From NCBI GenBank assembly GCA_021234155.1, contig JAJEKV010000002.1, positions 44,069,203-44,133,202 of the forward strand: 64,000 nt of DNA, read 5' to 3'. This stretch comes from Isoetes taiwanensis (taxonomy: Eukaryota > Streptophyta > Lycopodiopsida > Isoetales > Isoetaceae). The translations under genes and the position numbers were made by a program. The notes under the pieces were generated by a model, which saw only the letters and a program-made list of their open reading frames with translations, was not told where the DNA came from and ran no database searches. Below are positions 1-12,545 of the stretch, piece after piece. How positions within the stretch are numbered: position 1 is the stretch's first letter; each line of letters begins with the position of its first letter.

Positions 1-2090
1 GGAGCCAGAAGATCTGGAAACATCCCGATATGACATGGAACAGGCCGATTTGGGCATTAGAACCCCGATGCATTGTGGGCAGCTCTGAAAAGTTGCAACC
101 CGGCCTGTAACCCGATCTGTTTGTTGGTTGTTTCGTTGTTTTACTTGTCCTTTTCCTTGATGTCTTGTTAACAAATGTCATGTACACCTTAAATAAAGTT
201 ATAAGAAGTGGACAAATAAATATACAAGGAGTATAGGGGAAAGGGCAGGGATCTAGCACAGACTATCCACAATAGTAAGTTCAATACTGATGCAGGAGAT
301 AGGTCTGATTTGATTATTAGTTATTTAAGTATGCTTTGTTGAATTAAACAAGTTAAGGTCCTAAAGTAACATGAGGCATTGAACGAGTGGTTCCTGGAGA
401 TGGGGCCTGGTTTTATGGTAAGTTGGCAGAGGCTATATCCAGCTATGGCGGGGTCATGAGGTCCCGTGGATTTTTAAGCCGGCGCAAGATTTGAGTTTCC
501 ACATTAAGACGCATTAATAAATCTTAAGTTATGGAAAGTGGGTTTTAATTAGAATATTAAAAAACCTTAGCTAACAATGGTTCAAAAAAGAAATAGATGT
601 TGGAACTTTGGAGATCCGAGAAGTTGGGCCTGGAGAGCAATATGAGGTATATGGAGGTCCAGATGAGGCTATGGCGTGGAGCACCGTTAGTCTAAGTGTA
701 TACATGTAAGTTTCTAAGTTGTTGCATTGTATTTTATCCAAGGCATTATAGCTAATGGATTATTCCCATGGGAGAATGGTTATGAGGCAGGTATTGCATT
801 GTGTGGATTAGTAGTATTTTTCCTTGTTCAAAGAAAGCAATGAGGGATGTTTGAGCTACATCAATGATAGCCATGCTTGCGGCTTCATCGACGCGGATTA
901 GATTGTTTTCATCACCCCGGTCAAGAAGTTTAGCTATCCGACATGGTATTGGATGAGAATTATATGTAAGAAGTATGGTAAGTTACTATGACCAATGGAT
1001 TTATCAGAAGCTAATGTGGAGTTGCATTCCTTAATGGGGGGAATTGCCTTAGCGTAAGCTGTAAGTATTGTGAAAATGCTAAGTATGAGATATACTTCTA
1101 TGTCATTGTAGGGTTCATTGGGAAAGCTACTTCAATGTGTATGGGCAACCCGACAACGGTGATGATCTAGGCACATGTATAGGGAATATTCTAATGAACT
1201 TCACATGTCTTGGTCTTTGCATTGTTCCACTGTTGTCTTGGTATTTGATCATGTCTATTGGAACCTCCGGGGTCGGGCTTCTAGGTTCGGTGGCCTGGGT
1301 TGCTCCGACATGACTCATGTTTCTATGTTCTATGTATTTGTGCTCTGTGACACCGGGCGAAGTTCTCCCGGGCAGGATTGCTACGCTACCAACGCCAGAA
1401 CTCCCATGGTAAGAGGTCCTCCAAAGGCCGACGTGGGTCGAGAGGGTATGCGCATACGAGGTTCACCCCACCACCCGCTATAGGGCTTGGAATGTAAGCT
1501 GGCTGGGCAACATGTCGTTAACGGGGCCTCAGATATAGGGCGGGCCGAGCTTCCCATTGTCCCTGAGCTATGTTTATGATGATTTGGTATTTTGGCTATG
1601 TTCTTTTGCTTCGCTGCTCATGTGTTATATTCCTTTGCATTAGGTTGTCATTGTCTTAGCACCGCGGCTCACGAGGATTTTCCGCCCTGCGGTTTGTGCT
1701 TACCCAAGATTTGCATAGTATTTCCATGCATGCAAACAGCCTGTGGATCCCCACTTAGTCACGAGGACAAACCCCCTGAGTGCATATGTGCAAAGTGAAT
1801 GAGCAAGGCGGTGGTCAAGCTAACGGTAGTAAAGCAGGGCTTGTGGCTCGTGGGTTGAGCGAGAAGATTCTAGAGTTGAATTGCTAGAGTTGGATGTTAT
1901 CTCTATCGAGAATGTTGATTTATCGATGTTGACCTTACCTCGATTATATTGAGTTTATAAACATTTGTTCATTGAATTTGGAGTAAGTAAGTTCAATTGA
2001 AAGAAAGATTTAATTCTTCACCAAAGATTATCAACCTATAATTATAGAAGTTTGACAAGATCCCGAAGTTGCTAGGAGGGTCAACTAGCC
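1..2090. other. Unassigned repeat-like DNA
   Basis: I see no gene here. A purine-rich tract at about 227-250, just after an AATAAA-like signal near 191, resembles the polypurine tract at the 3' end of an LTR retroelement. No matching LTR could be paired with it. The GC-richer stretch at 1340-1800 has short open frames with no recognisable motif. It reads like decayed LTR or untranslated retroelement sequence. Confidence 0.3.
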
Positions 2091-2094
2091 ACAT

Positions 2095-2525
2095 CAGGAC
2101 GCTCCTTAACCCATTTAACCAAATGGGCAAAACCGTTAGACGCTTATGAGTAGTCGCTTTTACCCATTTATGCCGGTGTTCTCGAACGCCCACAGTAACT
2201 CGAAAGGGTCTACCATGGGCCAAGCATGCCTCTCCCACTAGAACTATGCTCGCCCTCGAAAGCATCCAAGGCTATACCGCGGTCACAATGATTACCAAGT
2301 CTTTGCAAATTACCCATACATATAGGCACCCATGGAGACTCGAACCGAGACCGCCTCGATACCAACTGCGACATTCCTAACCGACATGCCCTTAACCAAC
2401 TGGGCAAAACCGTCTAGACGTTTATGAGTAGTCGCTTCTACCCATTTATGCCGGTGTCTCGGGAACGCCCCACAGGCACATTCAAGGTTCGAATACTCGA
2501 GCGGTCTACCATGGGCCCGTTACAG
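2095..2525 (-). repeat. tRNA-derived SINE-like unit with a duplicated ~110-bp module
   Basis: On the minus strand there is a pol III A-box (GCCCAGTTGGTTAAGG, about 2406-2391) followed about 50 bp later by a B-box (GGTTCGAGTCT, about 2347-2337), the spacing of a tRNA gene. A module of about 110 bp occurs twice in the same orientation, at about 2110-2220 and 2392-2516, each starting with an ACCxxxTGGGCAAAACCG block. No tRNA cloverleaf can be completed, so this is better read as a tRNA-derived SINE or a composite of two than as a tRNA gene. Confidence 0.5.
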
Positions 2526-2526
2526 A

Positions 2527-3061
2527 AGTTCTCGAAGCACTTTTGTGGGTTAAAACAAAACTGATCATGGTCAGAACTTTGAAGCGTGTACTGGATGATG
2601 AAGATATTTGGCAGTTCAAGCATGAGCTTAAGTATTATTTTGAGGAGAAACTTCGCATCTGTGAATCGTGCCGGGACTCATGGATCCTCCACATTTTGGA
2701 TTCTTCTGCGTATGGGGCTGTGGAGCTGGACTATCTGCTCTTCAAATATACAGACCAGGCATTCGCCATCATCACCTTAGATGGTGTGATTGATGATTGA
2801 GGATGCAGATGCAAAGAACTTTGACAGACTGTAATCCTTAAATGGTTTTTTTATAGTTATGCTATTATCTCTCCTTGCTTTAAAAACCTTTAAAACAGTG
2901 TTTTAATTTTGATAATATTTCCTCCTTTGGAGTGCATGGCCAGTTTTGACTAAGTCATGGCCTATATAACAAGGACTCTTTAGAGTCTCCTTGTTCTTTT
3001 GTATTACTATGTATTTGCATGTAATATAATACCACTGCCGAACTTCAAAAAAAAAAAAAAA
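2527..3061 (+). mobile_element. LINE 3' end, 5'-truncated, with poly(A)
   Basis: An open frame at 2543-2800 is the extreme C-terminus of a LINE ORF2. The same protein (WVKT...RTL, then a DDEDIW-type stretch, ending in AIITLDGVIDD) recurs in broken form at about 33940-34185, directly after an RT zinc-binding domain. The stop codon is followed by a 3' UTR of about 245 bp and a run of 15 A at 3047-3061, the mark of target-primed insertion. Everything upstream of the C-terminal ~85 codons is missing, so this is a 5'-truncated copy. A target-site duplication could not be identified by eye. Confidence 0.75.
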
Positions 3062-3199
3062 GTTTCATAATATCACATAACAATCTCATAAGGACTTGCA
3101 CCATAGGAACTCACACCATAGCAACATGCTAAATAGGAGCATAGTAGCTTTTTAAAAGTCCATAAGAATAGCAATTTCTAACTGGAATCTTAGAGAATC

Positions 3200-4620
3200 T
3201 CTAAAAACTAAGGAAATCTAAGGGAGAATCTTCATAAACTCTTAGAAAACTGAAGCATGCACAAACTAGAACATGCACCGTAGGATCGATTAAAAAACTT
3301 GTATATATATACAAGTAGTTGTACTATGAGGGACTGTACAAATTCGATTAGACGCCAAAAAGGCAGTGCCATCCAACGAAGATTTTATTAGAATTCTCCT
3401 AGATTCTCCAAGGCTCTAGAAAGATTTCCCTAGATTCTATGAGATTCCATCAATGTTGATTCCTCGAGGGATTTTACAAATTCGACTAGAAATCAAATTT
3501 GATTCTATAGAGATTCTCCAAGATCCCATCAAGATTCTCTAGATACTCAAAGATTTTATGAAGATTCCCTTAGATTCCTAAAGATTCTCCTGAGATTTCT
3601 CTAGATTTTTAAAGATTGTCCTAAGATTCCTCTAGATTCCCCAAGATTCCATATAGATTCTTCAAGATTCCCTTAGATTCTACGAAGATTCCCCTGTAGA
3701 ACACATCTAGTGTCAAAGATTTCCATAGATCCCCTTGGATTCCCCCTACATTCCCTAAGATTCCACAAAGATCTCCTAGATTCTTAAGGTTTTTACAAAG
3801 ATTCCCCTAGATTTTCAAAGATCATCTAAAGATTCCTTTAGATTACCCAAGATTCTATGTAGATTCTCGTAGATTCCCTTAGATTCTATAAAGATTCCAC
3901 TAGATTCTCTAAGATTCCATCAGGATTCCCCTAGATTCTCAAATATTTTTTGAAGATTCTCTTAGATTCCTCTATATTCTTTTGATGCTCCCATAGATTC
4001 CTTAAGATTCTTTTGATATTTCCTTGATTTCCAAAGGTTATCCCAAGATTCCTTTAGATTCCCTTAGATTCCTTTAGATTCTCTTGAGATTCCCCTAGAT
4101 ACTCAAATATTATCCTAAGATTCCTCTAGATTGCCTAAGATTCCATGTAGATTCTTCTAGATTCTCTTATATTCTATGGAGATTTCCCCGTAGAACACAC
4201 CTAGTGTCAAAGATTTCCATAGGTCCCCTTGGATTCTCCCTCGATTCCCTATAAGATCCCCCTGGATACTTAAGGTTCTATATATTCCCCTAGATTTTCA
4301 AAGATTATTTGACGGTTCATTTAGATTCCCCAAGATTCTATGTAGATTCTCCTAGATTTCCTTAAATTCTATGAACATTCCCCTAGATTCGTTAAGATTC
4401 TATCAAGATTTCCCTAGATTCTTAAACATTTTTCGAAGATTCTCCTAGATTTCCCTAGATGCTTTTGAGATTCCCATAGACTCCTTAAGATTCTCTTGAG
4501 ATTCCTTTGATTCCCAAAGATTATCCCAAAATTCCTCTAGATTCCCCAAGCTTCTATATAGATTCTCTTAGATTCCCTTAGATTCTATGAAGATTCCCCT
4601 AGATTATCCAAGGTTGCACG
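3200..4620. repeat. Degenerate GATTC-type satellite array 1
   Basis: More than 1.3 kb is built from variants of AGATTCCCCTAGATTCT in one orientation. A higher-order period is visible: the block TAGAACACATCTAGTGTCAA starts at 3697 and returns as TAGAACACACCTAGTGTCAA at 4191, 494 bp later, with flanking units also matching. A second array with the same motifs lies at 11638-12545. No coding potential is seen. Confidence 0.85.
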
Positions 4621-5110
4621 GAATGATGTCAAACCACTACTCATTAAAAAGCATTCGATGAGAGGAATCCAAGATGTGGGTCCCGCTTTGATCCGAGATC
4701 TCGATCACAAGATAAAGTCGTTTGAATGAAACACAAAAGAAGGAAGCTTCCATGAAAGCTTCATAATTAATGGGGTGCCACCTCATTACCTTTTCATTAA
4801 ATAAGGGTGACACCTCACCCCTTTAATATAAAAAACTCTAATTTAATAAAAAAATGAATGGCTAGGATTTCTCCTCCCCTTTTTGATCTAACGGTTGAGA
4901 TTGGTTACACCAAATCCACTTTGGAAGAAGCTTCATTGCACCTTCCTAGTAAAAATAAAGGGCCATGATTTCGCCTCCCCTTTTTGATCTGATGGTCTAG
5001 AGATGTGTTGCATGCATGTCCCATGCATGACCCATCCATAATCCAATGGCCCATGTCGCGCCACTTAACAAGTGCCCCCAATCCGACGGCAAAGAAGCAT
5101 GTCACATATT
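4610..5110. repeat. Conserved flank of the GATTC element plus short tandem block
   Basis: The 180 bp from about 4612 (CGGAATGATGTCAAACCACT...) to the GCCACCT near 4785 is homologous to 11733-11905 beside array 2. The GATTC array is therefore part of a larger dispersed element, not an isolated satellite. Beyond it, a CCTCCCCTTTTTGATCT block appears twice about 100 bp apart (near 4874 and 4975). No gene is seen. Confidence 0.65.
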
Positions 5111-5179
5111 TTTAGCACATTATATAAACCATGGATGCATCGTTTCCCTGGGACACATAGAATAATTTGATAAATATAA

Positions 5180-5480
5180 TGATATAGGGGGGTATTCGAC
5201 TTGTGGTATGAGCAAGGGGGTATTCGACTTGCAAAATAGTGGCCTTAGTTTAGACGAGCCTAATACCCCCTGGGTATTCCAGAAGTCTAATACCCCTTTT
5301 TTTGGGACTTTTTCGGATAGGGGTTCCGGCCAAGGAGGAATGGGTGGTATTTGACCTGCCTAATATCAACCCAAAATTCGGGGTATTCGACTTGTGGAAT
5401 AAGTGTGCATGTTGAAACCACGAGTCTAATACCCCCTATTCCACGAGTCAAATACCCCCTGGAATCGAGGTCCAAATGGG
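5180..5480. repeat. Foldback repeat rich in GGGGTATTCGACTTGTGG / TATTCCACGAGTC units
   Basis: The unit GGGGTATTCGACTTGTGGAA (about 5379) is matched by its near-complement TATTCCACGAGTCAAATACC (about 5437). Further partial copies in both orientations lie near 5188, 5216, 5262, 5288 and 5425. The whole stretch could fold into several alternative stems. It resembles a foldback or MITE-type element, but no clean terminal inverted repeat with a target duplication could be fixed. Confidence 0.55.
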
Positions 5481-6732
5481 GTGCTAATAAATGCACCGTG
5501 GGAAAGCACCCTTAGAGCATCGTGTTCAAGCCCATTCCTTTGACATAACTAGATATTCTTAGGAAATTTGAGCTTTTTTTACTTTATTCTTTGCTATCCC
5601 TCTAACAAGAATTACAATTTCAAAGTTACTCTTTACAAGAAATTTATCGCGAACATTTCTCTTTGTCGAATTTGTGCGAGATTGAAATAATAATGCGAAC
5701 GTCATGCTTGGCAATTACCTACAATTGCTCATAGAGTATGTCCTTCATATTAACCGTATGTGACTAAATAATAATGGTTCGTATATTTAAATGTGGTAAA
5801 GTATGTTTTCTCTTTGAATAAAGAGGATTTTGGATGTCCATCAGTTGTAGATTCATGAGATTTATTTCATCTCTTTGCAAATTGAAACTCACACAAGTTG
5901 TGATCACATATAGCCAATTGTTTTTTTGGAATTAATATGCTCAGTACATTTTAAACTCAAGCAATACAGTCTATTTTACATTAATCTTACTAAATATAAG
6001 TTCATTTGAATAGAAGGGATTCCAGATGATATTGTTTTCTCAAATAATGTAAAAGAAATACGGTTTACATTCCCATTCTGTAATTGTCTAATCAAACATT
6101 TTAGGCTTCATGCTGGTATTAAACTTAAAGATTATAGAATTGAGCAAAACTCAATATGGACTTTAGTTACATTCACCTTAAAGAGTAGCAAGATCATACT
6201 GGTTTTATGATTTTTTTCTCATGCGGAAAGTTTATTGCTGCTATTGGTAAATTACGCTGGTGTTTTTACAAAGATCGAAAAAAGTTCAAGCAGAAGCAAT
6301 GATCCACAAGATATATATTGCATCTGTAAGAAAGAAAGAAATTTTGATAAGTTGAGAACGCCAACAAAAATAATTTGATTCAAGCAGACTTTAGAGGAAT
6401 TATTTCATAAAGCTTAAAACTTGAACAATGTATATAATTAAAATTTTAATTCGTTTCGGTTGATTGCATGTCATTTATGTCTGCAACCTGTTAAAAGACA
6501 GATATCTTAATCAAGTCAAGACAGATCTTCATAAGTAGCAGAAACAATTTCTACTCATAGGCATAGTAACTAATGCCTCCATTGTATAGAATATTATTGG
6601 GATTGGAACGAGGTATGGAAGTGGGCAAAGAGTACGTAACAACAATAAACGGTTTCAACTTCTAAGTTCAAGTATACCTTCCGACCATTCAACGTCTAGA
6701 ATTTAGATTATGTAAGGAAGGAAAATTTGCAC
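5481..6732. other. AT-rich DNA, no gene seen
   Basis: No open frame with protein-like composition and no repeat could be recognised in this stretch. Confidence 0.5.
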
Positions 6733-6917
6733 CTATGCAGTATATAAGTGTAAATAATACCTGATACGACAACATACTTTCACCTGCAAGCGCTTGAAAT
6801 AGACTGTTCTCTCTGCTGGTATTGTTTGCTGCTGTTTGCAAAACACAATCAATGATACATTAATTACAATACAAATACAAAATTTAGAAGGAGAAGATGT
6901 GAGCATTACCGTGTATT
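6733..6917 (-). other. 3' flank of the Helitron gene with a possible intron
   Basis: On the minus strand, sequence just past the helicase stop codon contains GGTAATGC (about 6910), which could be a donor, and an AG-ended stretch about 80 bp on. The short open frame here has no recognised domain. No hairpin followed by CTRR, the expected Helitron 3' terminus, could be placed with confidence. Confidence 0.25.
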
Positions 6918-8491
6918 TCATTGTAAAAGTTCCTTAAACACAACATTTCTTGTAGTGACAATGGGTGATGTACTGTTATGAAGAATAATCGCATCCTCTT
7001 GTTTCCGGATTCTTGTCAAAGCTGTGTAGAGGTGTCCATGAGCAAATACAGGAGTGCGCAAATCAAGGACAATTTTATCTAATGTCAAGCCCAAACAACT
7101 ATGAAATGTCGTTGAGTATGCCAAACGCAATGGAAGTTGTTTGCGATGTATAGTAAAAGCACAGTTTTGTGGCGCATGAAAAAAATCGCAACGCGAAATT
7201 GGATGAATATATGTGGGTGTTGTTTCATCAATTCCAAGTAAGCGCACAGTCACAAATTTTTTATAACATGTATGGATAATAACGCGAGCATTTTTCACAA
7301 GTCCCCTTTCTTTGTCAAGCAATTTCATAATCTGACATATTGCTCCCTCTTTTATACGCAATACATAACTGGGCAGCGTAGAGTGACTATATGCATGAAG
7401 GAAGCCTGCATCATTTAATAATTGACCTTTTCTTGTTGGTTCATTCTCTGTGATTGAATCATAACTATAGTATCTTTCCTCTACCCCTGGCCATCTGTCC
7501 AATATCGAAACATTAAATTCATCAACATGAATGTTCAATGGCGAGAGGAAAGCTCTTTTTCCACATGCTGATGGATTACTGAGAATATGCGGTGGAAATA
7601 AGAAATCTCTGGCATAGCTCATATTATTTGTTGTCTCAAACAATGTGAGATTAACGGTATCATGCTGCCAATCTTCTCCTATACGAGTCACTGTATCCAA
7701 TAATTCACGGTCTCCCGCATTGCGTACCAATTCTTCTAGATGGTAAACTTTGAAATGCTGCCAAAGTTCAGATGACTTAATTGATGCATCTAAAGTAGCA
7801 GTTTTTCCAGCACCTTGGACGATTGGAGTAATTTGTCTAAAATCCCCAGCTGCAATAATACATTTTCCACCGAATGGACTATTATTTTGAAGCAATTGTT
7901 GAACCAATGCATCGACAGATTCAATTACTGCTTTATTTACCATTGGGAATTCATCCCAAATTATACAGCAGCTTCACATAAGAGATCTGCTTTTTGAGAT
8001 AGGCCATTGATCAATGAATGAACTCCAATATTATTATCAGTTACAGGTATTTGGAACAAAGATTGCGCTGTTCTACCTCCTCGATAAAGTTGGGCAGATA
8101 AACCTGTTGTTGCACAGGGTAAAACAATAGAACGGTGACCTCGAATAAAATGGCACATTGCATTAAGTACATACGTCTTCCCTGAGTCTGCCTTACCGTC
8201 AATGAACACGGGATAATGAATTGGGTGTTTCTGTTGATCCAGATTACCAGTCAGAGCATCATATACCACTGTTTGTCCTTTATTCATTGAATTTCTCATC
8301 TTCAAAGCATCATCTAAATAGCTTTCCCAATATGGGAATTTAAGATATTCCTCAAGTGTTAATTCAGAATGCACTACAATTGCAGGAAGGCCAAATGTTA
8401 TGCATGTTGTCCCATGTTGCACCAAGATATTCTCTATAGACAAGAGAGCTTGCTGTTCGGCAAGGATGACATTCGACACTGCTGTTTCCAT
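6918..8491 (-). pseudogene. Helitron RepHel: PIF1-family helicase part, frameshifted
   Basis: This is the C-terminal SF1 helicase of a Helitron RepHel protein, which in the family unwinds DNA during rolling-circle transposition. The part at 8491-7961 carries Walker A (FIDGKADSGKTYVLNA) and PCATTGLSA. The part at 7943-6918 carries AAGDFRQITPIV (motif III-like) and GHLYTALTRIRK near the end, the usual PIF1 C-terminal motif. Between them a one-base shift near 7962 breaks the frame inside Walker B (IIWDEFPM is split). The first A in GKADSGKT departs from the common GGTGKT form. The frame continues upstream as the Rep part. It ends at a normal stop, so the C-terminus looks complete. Not functional as it stands. 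Confidence 0.9.
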
Positions 8492-8530
8492 GAAATCTGC
8501 TATGAGATTATAGCGAAATTTCTCCCAAAG

Positions 8531-10620
8531 CTAAACAGCTACATCACCATCAAGTATCAAAAGTGAGAATAGAAACCGCAACTGAGATGGAGCTTGAAAA
8601 TAATTGATGGCCTCTTCCATAACCATTATCGGCTCACTTGTGTCATTCAATAGACCCATTGCATTTACTGTCTCCTGATATGAATCATATCTCTGACCAT
8701 TAAAGTATGTAAGATCAGCCCATGATCTCGGACTACTGTGCAATAGGAGTTGACGAAGATAGAAAATTTCTCCATTATGTGGCAACACAAAACGTATCCT
8801 GCATATTAATTCACCTCGTGCTCGTCTGCGCACTACATTTTGTGCTACTCCTAATTTTTCTTGTTCAAAATACTCATTAGCATTACCTTTTGCTCCTTTT
8901 ATTGGCTGCATTACATACATCTCATTATAGTCAACATACATAAGCTTTGAGAATTGCTCGTCTAAAGGTCTGAGAAAATATCTATCAAGAGTGGAAGCAG
9001 TGTTGCGCCCAATGTAGTGCCTTGAGAAACCAGATTCTGAATGCAATGGCAAGCATTTTACTGCAGGATGCATTTCTGTCATGCGAAACTGAAAAATACG
9101 CCATGCGCCTTCTGTTGAGGATAAATACCTCGCATTAATGTAATCATCAATATCTCTTGATTCCCGTGGACTGTCATCTATTCGATACTCAACTTTATCA
9201 AATCCTTTATAAAGATATGTATACAGGTAAACAAAAATGTGGACAGTTGCTGCAATATCAATATTCATATGACAATCAAGGTGTTTTAGAAGGAATGGAG
9301 AGTAAGGCACGATATTCGTGTCTTTATCTGTTCGTCGTATATACTGAACATACCCTTTTTCATTTATATGCGTATAGGCATCTAACGGCCTAGGATATCC
9401 CCATACACATTTACTATCTTTTTAACATCGATGTGAATGTCGATGCGCCATGTATTTTTCAATCGGTACATCAAATAATGCATCATTTGGCAATTCAGCT
9501 GAAATGAAGCTTTGTATGGCCTCAAGAGGAATATCTGGAGTAACCTTTACAACTAAATGAGCATGGGGTAAGCCACGTTTTTGAAATTCTATAACATGGA
9601 TAGATAGATAGTAGTTTTAACGTCACGCCACTAGGCAGCATATATAAAATCGTGCCAAAATAATCACGCAACAATGCTTTCAAACATTGCAACCGAAGAT
9701 GAAATGATCTTACAACAACAGTTGGCAGTTCAGCAGCTGTTTGGCTATGGTGTAATTGTGATTCAATTTCTGGCCAGTGTGGATTTGTTGTCATTGTAAT
9801 AAATAATGATGGCTGACCTTTACTTTTTGTTAATGCAAGAGCGTCCGCTATTTTGCAAGAACACCAGTGTCTTGATCCCAGAAAAGATGATGGTAAGCCA
9901 GGATTAGCGGCACTTGGCTCTTCATCCTCAGCAAAATCTTCTTCAACATTTATTGTTGATTTTTTATATCCTTGCATAGCAAGGAAATTTAGACGCTCAT
10001 CCTCCACTCTAGAATACATATCCACAAGGTATTCACAGGTTAAACATCCTAATTGAAGAAATCACGGTTCATGTAAAATTCGAGATCTATACCAAGCTAT
10101 TTGCGACAAGCCCATTTCATTATAAGGACACCACCCCAAAGTTCCATGTGGGAATAATAGTGGATACTGCAGTGGCTCATAATGCGCATCCAAAATGTTC
10201 GTATACACAGGTTGCTCTTCGTCATGTAACCAAAATACGATAATTCTTGAGTCAAGTGATAATGTATTATTTGCATGAACAATAGCAGCCACATCATTTG
10301 TTGCAATCTCACCATTGACAGGTCAAAGTTGCTGTCGAAAGATGTAAATCTTTTACTTTATTTATAAATTTACAAAATGGGTTCACAACATCAAGCATTG
10401 CACCCAACTGCAAAACCCACTGTGCTGACACAAGATGTACAGCAGCATCAGTATATCTGCCACTGTTATCATAGACATACCAATGCAATGGCTGGTTGGG
10501 TTTCGAAACTGGAAGAATTTGATGATATGAACGCCCCATCATTGCCACGGACGATGGCGTAGCCAACGTCATAAACTGCCCATGAACACCAAGGGATGTG
10601 AATGAGAAAAGATGGTTCAA
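8531..10620 (-). pseudogene. Helitron RepHel: Rep (HUH-Y2) and Helitron-like N domain, broken
   Basis: On the minus strand, 10620-10309 starts with a NHLFSFTSLGVHG-type block, and 10292-10062 holds YEPLQYPLLFPHGTLGW, both hallmarks of the Helitron-like N-terminal domain. 10025-9600 has VDMYSRVEDERLNFL, LPSSFLGSRHW and FITMTTNPHWPEI. A frame change near 9605 leads to IEFQKRGLPHAHLVV, the HUH metal-binding motif (HAH). After an in-frame TAA near 9426 the frame from about 9310 contains YLYTYLYKGFDK, the two-tyrosine motif that would make the nicking nucleophiles. At least three frame changes and one stop separate the blocks, so the nickase is dead although every key motif is still legible. Confidence 0.9.
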
Positions 10621-10647
10621 TTTCCGACTATCACCGCTAATGCCCTC

Positions 10648-11541
10648 CTAGTCATACATCAATATTATTGACTCTGGCAAAGCAGGCAAATGAGGGAGGA
10701 TATTTTTACCACTGTTACAGCAAAAGGATGCATTCTCAGCAGACATTAACTTACTTCCACAATATGAACACGTCTTTGTCCATAAAAAACGAGAATAAAC
10801 TGCTATAGGAGAATTCATGTGTTGTGCAAGTTCTTTCCAGATATCCATGGCAGTTGGATGCAATGCCCCAGCAGGCCGTACACAATCTGTTATCTCTGAG
10901 CTGCTAGCCTCTAAGAAATCATGCCTAGTCTTTATATCAACTCCACTTTTCTCCCCTATAACACCAGAATCTAACAATGAGGGCTCAACATGGACTGCAT
11001 TATCTAATCTACACTTTACATCAATTTTAAGACTTTTAATATCTTCAGGAATATCATTCACTACGAGCTTGTTTACTTTTTGTGCACACCCCGCAGGGAC
11101 ATTATTTTGCCATGCATTCACTAGGAGCTTCTTTCCTTTTTCTGCATGCTTTGTATTGATTTCAGAACTTCCAATATCTCTAGCAACATCTTTTCTGTTC
11201 GGGCCTAATAACGAATTTTTCTCCATCTTCTTCTTTTCATAATAAGCCTTTGCATACTCCCTATTTTTTGCTTGGATGGCCATCTTCTTATCCACATCTA
11301 AATTGCTATAGCGTGCACGGTAATATTCATTTCTTTTCAGACGTTTCATGTCAGCAGGGGATGATGGATAATAGTCTGATAGGGGTTTTTTGGCTCGACC
11401 CATATCTACAAGCATATAACAACTAATAACTCTCATGTCATGGTTTAATCTGTATAGCTCAGAAAAGTATAGAGCAAGCTTTCCCCCATACCCTAATTTG
11501 CAATAATCAATTCCCTTTTCTTGCTTGCCATTTATACACAA
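10648..11541 (-). pseudogene. Helitron RepHel: N-terminal zinc-finger segment
   Basis: The frame has no ATG at its far 5' edge; the first sensible ATG is at 11403 (MGRAKKPLSDYY...). A basic, Arg/Lys/Tyr-rich region (RLKRNEYYRARY..., then NREYAKAYYEKKK) precedes a C-x2-C...CC cluster (CSYCGSKLMSAENASFCC) and the LPHLPALPESI block. In plant Helitrons this cluster and block immediately precede the N-like domain. The next block (10620) is in another frame, so the chain is interrupted here too. About 150 residues between the basic region and the zinc cluster have no recognisable domain. Confidence 0.75.
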
Positions 11542-11637
11542 TAGCAGAAAGCACTAGCTATTCTACCTATCCACATAAAAACCGTATACAAATCACTTAC
11601 CTTACTTATCTTGTGTTAGCAATGCAGCCGATCAAAA

Positions 11638-12545
11638 AGATTCCCCTAGATTCTCTTAAATTCCCATAGATTCCATAAAATTCCAACATTCCAATAAGAT
11701 TCTTAGTATTCGATCATATTCGCTTCAACTGCAGCGGAATGATATCAAACCACTACTTATTGGAAAGCTCTCGATGGGAGGAATCTAACGGCGTGGGCTC
11801 CACCTTTATCCGATCCCTTTGCTGCAAGTTAGGGCCTTTGAAGACAATTACAAAAAAGAAGCTTCCTCGAAAGTCCTTCTATAAATGTTGATGCCACCTG
11901 GATTCTCTTGAGATTCTCATAAATTCCTTAAGATTCTTTTGAGATTCCCCTAAATTTTCAAAGATTAACCCAAATTTCCTCTAGATTCTCCAAGATTCTA
12001 TGTAGATTCTCCTAAATTCCCATAGATTCTATGAAGATTTCCCTGCAAAACACATCCAATGTGAAAGATTCCCTAAGATTCCAAAGGTTCTTCTAGATTC
12101 TTAAGATTCTACAAAGATTCTCCTAGATTTTCTAATATTGTATATAGAATTTATGTAGATTCCCCTAGATTCCTTTAGATATTATGTATATTCCACTAGA
12201 TTCCATTAGATCTATGTACATTCCCCTAGGTTCTCCAAGATTCCATTAAAGATCATGTAGATTCTCAAAGACTTTATGAAGATGCACTTAGATTCTGCTA
12301 GATTTCCTAAGATTCTTTTAAGATTCCCATAGATTCCCTAATTTTGTTGAGATTCCTCTAGATTCCCCAAGTTTCTATGAAGATTCTCCTAGATCCCCTT
12401 AGATTCTATAAGGATTTTCCTAGATTCTTCAAGATTTTATCAAGATTCCCCTAGATTCTCAAAGGTTTTATAAAGATTCGCTTAGATTCTTAAAGATTCT
12501 CTTGTGATTCCCATAGATTCCTCAAGATTCTATTGAGAACTATTA
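11638..12545. repeat. GATTC-type satellite array 2 with conserved block
   Basis: Same motif family and orientation as the array at 3.2-4.6 kb. It opens with a short run (11638-11710), then carries the block homologous to 4612-4785 (11733-11905), then resumes the array. A diverged copy of the AACACATC...AGTGT marker of the 494-bp higher-order unit is at about 12048. The two arrays bracket the Helitron gene in direct orientation. Confidence 0.8.

Noticed and set aside
1175-1483. A plus-strand gene of about 100 codons
   Set aside because: No motif, no homologue that I recognise, and it overlaps an equally open frame on the other strand.
2337-2406. Functional tRNA gene on the minus strand
   Set aside because: Pol III boxes are present but the cloverleaf does not close, and the boxes sit in a duplicated SINE-like module.
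3200-4620. CRISPR array
   Set aside because: Repeats are short, degenerate and contiguous without unique spacers; the genome is a plant's.
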